Below are positions 59,502-64,000 of a stretch of 64,000 bases of DNA, one piece after another (the first letter of the stretch is position 1; each line of letters starts with the position of its first letter). The position numbers and the translations under genes were made by a program. The stretch is taken from assembly GCA_025938935.1 (NCBI GenBank), contig JAPCWB010000001.1, positions 1,984,001 through 2,048,000 on the forward strand. The letters are read 5' to 3'. Origin of the DNA: Novosphingobium sp. MW5 (lineage in GTDB: Bacteria; Pseudomonadota; Alphaproteobacteria; Sphingomonadales; Sphingomonadaceae). The notes under the pieces were generated by a model. The model was not told where the DNA came from, did not search any database, and was given only the letters and a program-made list of their open reading frames with translations.

Positions 59502-60578
59502 TCAGGTCAGGGCGGCCGCCGTGCCATGATCGGCAAAGGCAGCGCCGTAACGCTCGGCCAGAGCGCGGCTGATCGGATGGGGCTGCCAGCCGTCGGTGCC
59601 AAGCGTCGAAAGCCAGATGGCGAGGCCATAGGCGGGTGACTGGCGATAGCGGAGCCAGGCTTCGTCCCAAGCCGGGCGCTGTGCCTCTGCAACGGGCAGG
59701 GCTTCGAGGTAGCCACGCAGGAGTTCGGCCTCATGTCGCCGACGGTCCTCGACAGTCAGCGATCCGACCAGGAAGTAGCCGACGTCCTGTATCCAGTTGC
59801 CCCGCCGTACCACCTGCCAATCCAGGAAGCCGGTGGTGCCATCGGGCAGGACATAGGTGTTGCCGATATGGGCATCGCCATGGAGCAAGGTCTGGTGACC
59901 AGAAGCGAGCGTCGCCACGTTGGCGGCCCAAAGATCGACCACCCGGTCCGCAGATAGATTGCGAACTTCGTCCGGTAACTCTCTGCCAGAACGTGATAGT
60001 CCGGTGGGAATTCGCGCCCGTAGCCCCACTTGCCAGCCCTGTGACGGTTCCCACTGTTTCACCCAGCGCAAGCGGCGGTGGCTGCTTGCCGTCATGCCCC
60101 AATATGCCCCGTGCAATGCGGCCAGGCCTGAGAGGCCTCCCGCCACCTGCTCAACCGTCATCGGCCGCAAGGCATCGCGCGGATCGGCGCCGCGCAGGGT
60201 CAGGTCTTCCATCACCAGCAGGAAATCGAGCCGGGGATAGTCGGGGACGGCAAGATAGACCTTCGGGTGCTCGAGCGGCAGCTTTGTGCCGCTCGCGAAG
60301 AGGCGTGCTTCAAGGAACAGGTTGCCATTGCGCAGGTGCACCCAGCGATGGCTGGGCGCATGGGCTTTCAGGAAGAGCTGCGCCGGTCCGCTTCCCTCAG
60401 CATAGTCTAGCGCAAAGCGTGCGCGGCGGTTGGTGCCATCGTCCGCCTGGACGAGCCGGACCGCGCCGACCTTCGCACCCGGATGGTCGCGCCTTAGCGC
60501 GCGGGTGAACCAGTCCGCATCCGGGCTTTCCCACCGCTCCGGCACGACCGGGAAGAGGGAAAGCCAGCGGGGCAGCAT
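59502..60578 (-). CDS. phosphotransferase family protein (APH-like)
   Basis: A 358-residue kinase-fold protein. LLHGDAHIGNTYVLPDGTTGFLDWQVVRRG is the catalytic loop and metal-binding Asp (positions about 230-260), with DFLLVMEDLTLRGADPRD as the hinge. It lies between the Rieske ferredoxin (TGATG overlap) and the acyl-CoA dehydrogenase pair. This repeats the APH/acyl-CoA dehydrogenase association at 42541-44927, and supports a function on acyl-CoA hydroxyl groups rather than antibiotics. Confidence 0.82.
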   Translation of the reverse strand: MLPRWLSLFPVVPERWESPDADWFTRALRRDHPGAKVGAVRLVQADDGTNRRARFALDYAEGSGPAQLFLKAHAPSHRWVHLRNGNLFLEARLFASGTKLPLEHPKVYLAVPDYPRLDFLLVMEDLTLRGADPRDALRPMTVEQVAGGLSGLAALHGAYWGMTASSHRRLRWVKQWEPSQGWQVGLRARIPTGLSRSGRELPDEVRNLSADRVVDLWAANVATLASGHQTLLHGDAHIGNTYVLPDGTTGFLDWQVVRRGNWIQDVGYFLVGSLTVEDRRRHEAELLRGYLEALPVAEAQRPAWDEAWLRYRQSPAYGLAIWLSTLGTDGWQPHPISRALAERYGAAFADHGTAAALT

Positions 60579-60892
60579 CAGACGGCGACCTCGATCGTGT
60601 CGCCGGTGATGCGCACGGCAAAGGTCTGGATCGGCAGGGTGGCAGGCGGGTTCATCGCCTCTCCCGTGGCAAGATCAAACCGCGCGCCGTGGACTGGGCA
60701 GGCGATCCATCCCGATCGCATGCGGCCGCAATCGAGCGGTTCTTCGGCATGACTGCACAGGTTTTCTACCGCGAAGATACGGTCGTTCGAATGGCACAGC
60801 AGCACGTTGACGCCGTTGACGGTGACCAGTTTCTTGGACCCGGCAGGCACATCGGCCACGGCGGCAGCAGCGGTGAAAACGGTATCGGTCAT
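60578..60892 (-). CDS. Rieske-type ferredoxin (2Fe-2S)
   Basis: A 104-residue protein with LCSHAEEPLDCG and ACPVHGARFDLATGEAM, the Cys-x-His and Cys-x2-His ligands of a Rieske cluster (about residues 45-68). It is the size of ferredoxins that feed electrons to aromatic ring-hydroxylating or steroid oxygenases. No partner oxygenase is adjacent; the VanA-like proteins are at 4958 and 31382. It leads an operon with the kinase-like protein. Confidence 0.9.
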   Translation of the reverse strand: MTDTVFTAAAAVADVPAGSKKLVTVNGVNVLLCHSNDRIFAVENLCSHAEEPLDCGRMRSGWIACPVHGARFDLATGEAMNPPATLPIQTFAVRITGDTIEVAV

Positions 60893-61057
60893 GGCAATCC
60901 CATCGGCATTCGCCCCGCACCTTTGATCGCTGCGGGCTGGCGCGGCAATGCGTGGGTGCGGCGCAGCGCTGGCGCAAGCAATTTGTCATGCCGGGAAAGT
61001 CATTTCACGCTGCCATCGCTCGCCCGATAACCGGGGCGAAGTTTTGGGGAGAGGTCC

Positions 61058-62773
61058 GTGGCAAGCGGCGAGACTTTCGATGTCGTGGTTGTGGGATCGG
61101 GCGCGGCTGGTGCCATGGCGGCACTTCGTTCGGCCGAGCAGGGGCTATCGGTCCTGATCATAGAAAAGGCGCACAAGTTCGGCGGCACCAGCGCCACTTC
61201 GGGCGGGGTCATGTGGATCCCGAACCACGGGCTTGGTGAAGGGGATGATAGCCGCGAACAGGTGATGGAATACCTCGCCAGCGTCACCTCCGGCCCGGTC
61301 AATCCGGAAAAGCTGGCAGCCTATGTCGATCAGGCACCGGCCATGGCGAAGTACCTGAAGGGGGCAGGGGTAGAGCTGATCGTCTCGCCCTGGCCGGACT
61401 ATTTCCCCGACAAGCCGGGCGCGCGGGCAGACCGCTCGCTGATTTGCCCGACCTATGATGGGCGGCGGCTGGGCGATGATCGCTATCCGCTGATGCGCGA
61501 GCAGTTCAATCGTTTCAAGCTGTTTCACCGTTATGCAATGGATCTGACTGAAACTTTTGCCCTTATGATGCAGCAGAAGGGTTGGCGCCGCGTCGCGGCC
61601 AATGTCATCCGGCGCTACTGGATGGACCGGAGTACCCGCAGGATTTCGCACCGCGACCGCCGCTTCACACAGGGTGCAGCGCTGATGGGTGCGACCTATG
61701 AGGCGGTTTTCAAGGCCGGAGTAAAGCTGCGGACGAAGACGAAGCTGGAGAACATCGTCGTTGACAAGGACGGGCAGGTGACCGGCGTTGAGGTATCAAC
61801 CTTCGGCCGCACCTATACCATCGGCGCGCGCCACGGCGTGGTGCTGGCGGCGGGCGGGTTCGAGTGGAACCAGGAACTGCGCGACCGCTTCTTCAAGGTG
61901 CCGGGGCTGACGCGTCATTCCTCCTCGCCCGAGGATGCCAACCGGGGCGAGGCGCTGATCGCTGCCGAAAAACTCGGTGCCGATACCGAGCACACCGGCG
62001 AGGGCTGGTGGATACCCACGATGACCCTGCCGATGCCCAAGGCGTCAAACTATCACGAAATCCATCAGGCGGCCTTTGACGTGGGCCGGCCATGGTCGGT
62101 CTGCGTCAACCGCAACGGCGTGCGCTTTGTCGACGAGGCGACGGGTTACGATTCGTTCGGGCAGGCCATGGTGGCCGATCACATCAAGACTGGCGCGAAT
62201 TGCCCCTGCTGGCTGATATTCGACGCCAAGTTCCGCGCCAAGTTCAGCGCCGGCGGCCTGATGCCCTGGGCTCATACGCCGGAACACAAGGTGCCGCGGG
62301 ACTGGTGGGACAACTACGTCTTCCGCGCCGATACGATCGAGGAATTGGCGCAGAAAATCGCGGTCCCGGCCGAGGCGCTTCGCACGACCGTGGGCAATAT
62401 GAACCATTACGCCAAGACCGGGGTCGATCCGGAATTCGGGCGCGGCGGCAATATCTATGACCAGTTCTTCGGTGATCCGACCGTAGCGCCCAACCCGAAC
62501 CTTGGACCCATCGACAAACCGCCGTTCTATGCGGTGCCGATCAACAACGGAGACCTTGGAACCAAGGGCGGCATCCGCACCGACGCGCGGGCACGGGTGA
62601 TCGATGTGCAGGGTAAGCCGATCGAGGGCCTCTATGCAGCAGGCAACTGCGCCGGGAACCCGTTTGGCGATTGTTATCCGGGTGCGGGCGGCACCATCGG
62701 GCCTGCCATGACCTTTGGCTTCATTGCCGCCAACGACATTGCGGAGCGCTCGGGCAACCAGCGCGCCAACTGA
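61058..62773 (+). CDS. FAD-dependent oxidoreductase, 3-ketosteroid dehydrogenase-like
   Basis: A 571-residue flavoprotein. VVVGSGAAGAMAALRSAEQGLSVLIIEKAHKFGGTSATSGGVMWIPNHG is read only for its FAD-binding and conserved GGTSATSGG residues. HGVVLAAGGFEWN (about residue 265) and YPGAGGTIGPAMTFGFIAAND at the end follow. It is related to the protein at 51286 and is of the same KstD-like branch. The product would carry a new ring double bond. It is divergent from the Rieske ferredoxin, which might feed or accept electrons in the same pathway. Confidence 0.84.
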   Translation: MASGETFDVVVVGSGAAGAMAALRSAEQGLSVLIIEKAHKFGGTSATSGGVMWIPNHGLGEGDDSREQVMEYLASVTSGPVNPEKLAAYVDQAPAMAKYLKGAGVELIVSPWPDYFPDKPGARADRSLICPTYDGRRLGDDRYPLMREQFNRFKLFHRYAMDLTETFALMMQQKGWRRVAANVIRRYWMDRSTRRISHRDRRFTQGAALMGATYEAVFKAGVKLRTKTKLENIVVDKDGQVTGVEVSTFGRTYTIGARHGVVLAAGGFEWNQELRDRFFKVPGLTRHSSSPEDANRGEALIAAEKLGADTEHTGEGWWIPTMTLPMPKASNYHEIHQAAFDVGRPWSVCVNRNGVRFVDEATGYDSFGQAMVADHIKTGANCPCWLIFDAKFRAKFSAGGLMPWAHTPEHKVPRDWWDNYVFRADTIEELAQKIAVPAEALRTTVGNMNHYAKTGVDPEFGRGGNIYDQFFGDPTVAPNPNLGPIDKPPFYAVPINNGDLGTKGGIRTDARARVIDVQGKPIEGLYAAGNCAGNPFGDCYPGAGGTIGPAMTFGFIAANDIAERSGNQRAN

Positions 62774-62792
62774 ACCTTTTCGGGAGAATTAC

Positions 62793-63569
62793 GTGAGCAC
62801 AGCAAAGGTAGCCATTGTGACCGGCGCCGCCGGTGGCATTGGCGATGCTATAGTCCGCAAGCTGGGCCAGAAGGGCTTTCGTGTGCTCGGAACGGGGCGC
62901 AACGCGGCGAAGCTTCAGGCGCTGAAAGACGCGCTGGGTTCTTCGATGGAATTCGATTTCCACGCGGCGGACATCACTGCCGATGATGCGCCGAAAGCCA
63001 TCGTCGATGCCGCCGTTTCCAGGTTTGGTCGGCTCGATGCGCTGGTGAATAATGCCGGTTCTTTCAACTTCGGCCCGGTTCACGCCACCACTGACGAAAT
63101 GCTCGACGAAGTGTTCGGCATATCGCTGCGCGCGCCGTTCCGCCTTTGCCGCGAGGCCTTGGCGCATATGGGGGAGGGTAGCTCGATCGTATTCATCGGA
63201 TCGACCTGGGGGCTTTACGGCACGCCGGGCGGCGGCGCCTATTCCACGGTCAAGGCCGGACAGATCGGCCTGATGCAGACGATGGCGGCGGAATATGGGC
63301 CCAAAGGCGTGCGCTCAAATTACATCGCGCCTACCGTCGTGCGGACCGAAATGACCGACGGCTTCTGGGACCTCGACTTTTTCCGCCGAACCAACCACGA
63401 ACTCACGCCGCTGCAGCGCGAATGTTCGACCGAAGACGTCGCGAACATGGTGGCCTTCCTCGCCAGCGACGAGGCGGCCATGGTCAACGGGCAGACCATC
63501 GCGGTTGACGGCGGGATCTCAGCAACCCGCTACCTTGCGCCAGAAGCAGTCGCGGCGGTGCGGCAATAA
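62793..63569 (+). CDS. SDR family oxidoreductase
   Basis: A 258-residue short-chain dehydrogenase. TGAAGGIGDAI and NNAGSFNFG, then SSIVFIGSTWGLYGTPGGGAYSTVKAG holding the catalytic Ser and Tyr-x3-Lys (YSTVK), and a C-terminal NGQTIAVDGGISA. The start is GTG at 62793 with GGGAGA before it; the frame is also open upstream. It follows the KstD-like gene by 19 bases, so it is probably an operon partner that makes or uses the ketone of the ring. Confidence 0.88.
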   Translation: MSTAKVAIVTGAAGGIGDAIVRKLGQKGFRVLGTGRNAAKLQALKDALGSSMEFDFHAADITADDAPKAIVDAAVSRFGRLDALVNNAGSFNFGPVHATTDEMLDEVFGISLRAPFRLCREALAHMGEGSSIVFIGSTWGLYGTPGGGAYSTVKAGQIGLMQTMAAEYGPKGVRSNYIAPTVVRTEMTDGFWDLDFFRRTNHELTPLQRECSTEDVANMVAFLASDEAAMVNGQTIAVDGGISATRYLAPEAVAAVRQ

Positions 63570-63573
63570 GAAA

Positions 63574-63604
63574 CGCCCGGCCTGCCGAATGGGCGGACCG
63601 GGCG
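63574..63604 (-). terminator. terminator of the 63633-63914 gene
   Basis: The stem CGCCCGG / CCGGGCG with an inner pair (TGCC / GGGC) is followed on the minus strand by TTTCTTATT. It lies between the convergent SDR and the small gene. Confidence 0.65.
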
Positions 63605-63632
63605 CTGCATTCGCCGAATTGCGGCAGAAGGC

Positions 63633-63914
63633 TTACTTTGCGGGCAGCTTTGCCAGGTCTGCGTCGATCTTGGCCAGCACTTCATCCTTGATCATGTCAG
63701 GCGCAAAGCCCTGAATCTGCTTCAGGGTCATGCCCTTGGCCATTTCGAGCTGCGGATTGGCCGAGAAACCGGGCATGTGCTTCTCAAGCACGGCCTTGGC
63801 GGCGGCGTCATCGACCAGCGTTCCGATCGTGGTATCGGCAGTGGTGTAGGGAGCGGCCATCGCAGGCGCCGAAGAAACAGCCAGCAGGCCGGCCAAAAGG
63901 ACTTTGCGAAGCAT
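63633..63914 (-). CDS. small exported protein of unknown function
   Basis: A 93-residue protein with a signal peptide (MLRKVLLAGLLAVSSAPAMA). After it, IGTLVDDAAAKAVLEKHMPGF and LEMAKGMTLKQIQGFAPDMIKDEVLAKIDADLAKLP form a helical domain. In my recollection this domain also occurs at the end of larger sphingomonad glycoside-related enzymes. Here it stands alone. It has its own terminator, and an ATTGG-N5-CCAAT palindrome lies further upstream at 63980-63994. The role is unknown. Confidence 0.7.
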   Translation of the reverse strand: MLRKVLLAGLLAVSSAPAMAAPYTTADTTIGTLVDDAAAKAVLEKHMPGFSANPQLEMAKGMTLKQIQGFAPDMIKDEVLAKIDADLAKLPAK

Positions 63915-63979
63915 CGGGGGGAAATCCTCTCACATCAAACGCGGCGCTTCATGCGGCGGCGTGGGTGGCTTCTTAATCG

Positions 63980-63994
63980 ATTGGACAAACCAAT
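63980..63994. promoter_or_regulatory. candidate operator ATTGG-ACAAA-CCAAT
   Basis: A 5-bp inverted repeat at the window end, 66 bases upstream of the small gene. Its arms equal those of the inverted pair at 7892-7903, but the spacer is longer. GntR-type regulators bind sites of this general form; no regulator is seen in the window. Confidence 0.35.
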
Positions 63995-64000
63995 TCAACT

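Noticed and set aside
51286..62773. A steroid degradation cluster
   Set aside because: Only the ring-desaturating flavoproteins and generic CoA enzymes are present. Ring-opening genes are missing.

Overview
The window is a high-GC, densely packed bacterial catabolic region. It most likely comes from a sphingomonad (Novosphingobium/Sphingobium type). The reasons are a full protocatechuate 4,5-cleavage (lig) gene set whose proteins closely resemble what I recall of the Sphingobium SYK-6 enzymes, a large TonB-dependent receptor, and many sugar and aromatic catabolic genes with TGATG, ATGA or GTGA start-stop overlaps. I saw no rRNA, tRNA, transposase, phage gene or CRISPR array. No gene-free stretch exceeds 300 bases.

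Layout. (1) 1-20.6 kb, glycoside and polyphenol uptake and processing: a partial SDR, a CMD-family protein, three MFS/GPH transporters, a TetR regulator, a Rieske oxygenase, and an operon for a putative C-glycoside deglycosidase (alpha 6775-7788, beta 6386-6760). It also has a plus-strand operon (DoxX-like, SnoaL-like, carboxylesterase, two tandem hydroxypyruvate-isomerase-like TIM barrels), a minus-strand operon (GPH symporter, ThuA-like, nucleoside hydrolase, alpha/beta hydrolase), a flavin aromatic hydroxylase and a TonB receptor. (2) 20.5-35.6 kb, 4-hydroxybenzoate/vanillate to central metabolism: PobA, then ligK-ligU-ligI-metE-like on the minus strand, a LysR regulator with a duplicated HTH, a second diverged LigAB pair, and a plus-strand operon dehydrogenase-ligJ-vanA-ligAB-ligC-aldo/keto reductase. 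Together these make every step from 4-hydroxybenzoate through protocatechuate, CHMS, PDC, OMA and CHA to pyruvate and oxaloacetate. (3) 35.7-37.4 kb, a small c-type/b-type cytochrome group. (4) 37.5-63.9 kb, a TPP enzyme, a Tat-exported TIM barrel, a MarR-controlled esterase-SDR-kinase-acyl-CoA dehydrogenase-SDR-quinone reductase operon, two AraC regulators, two crotonases, two ketosteroid-dehydrogenase-like flavoproteins, a rhodanese operon, two more acyl-CoA dehydrogenases with a kinase-like protein and a Rieske ferredoxin. This looks like CoA-ester or alicyclic/aromatic side-chain catabolism, substrate unknown.

A cross-cutting observation is that five places need a single-base change inside a short G/C run to restore a sensible protein (about 14419, 20847, 26609, 32817 and 53402). 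One splits ligK. One makes ligA and ligB read as a single 417-residue protein. In three cases the corrected frame restores a typical start-stop overlap or family terminus. I read these mainly as base-call errors, but the ligA-ligB fusion deserves an independent check.

The most promising candidate for a less described system is the left 20 kb. It combines a C-C-bond-cleaving C-glycoside deglycosidase, ThuA-like and TIM-barrel sugar enzymes, a TonB receptor, sugar symporters and aromatic oxygenases next to a complete protocatechuate pathway. Dedicated operator-like palindromes lie at several of its promoters.
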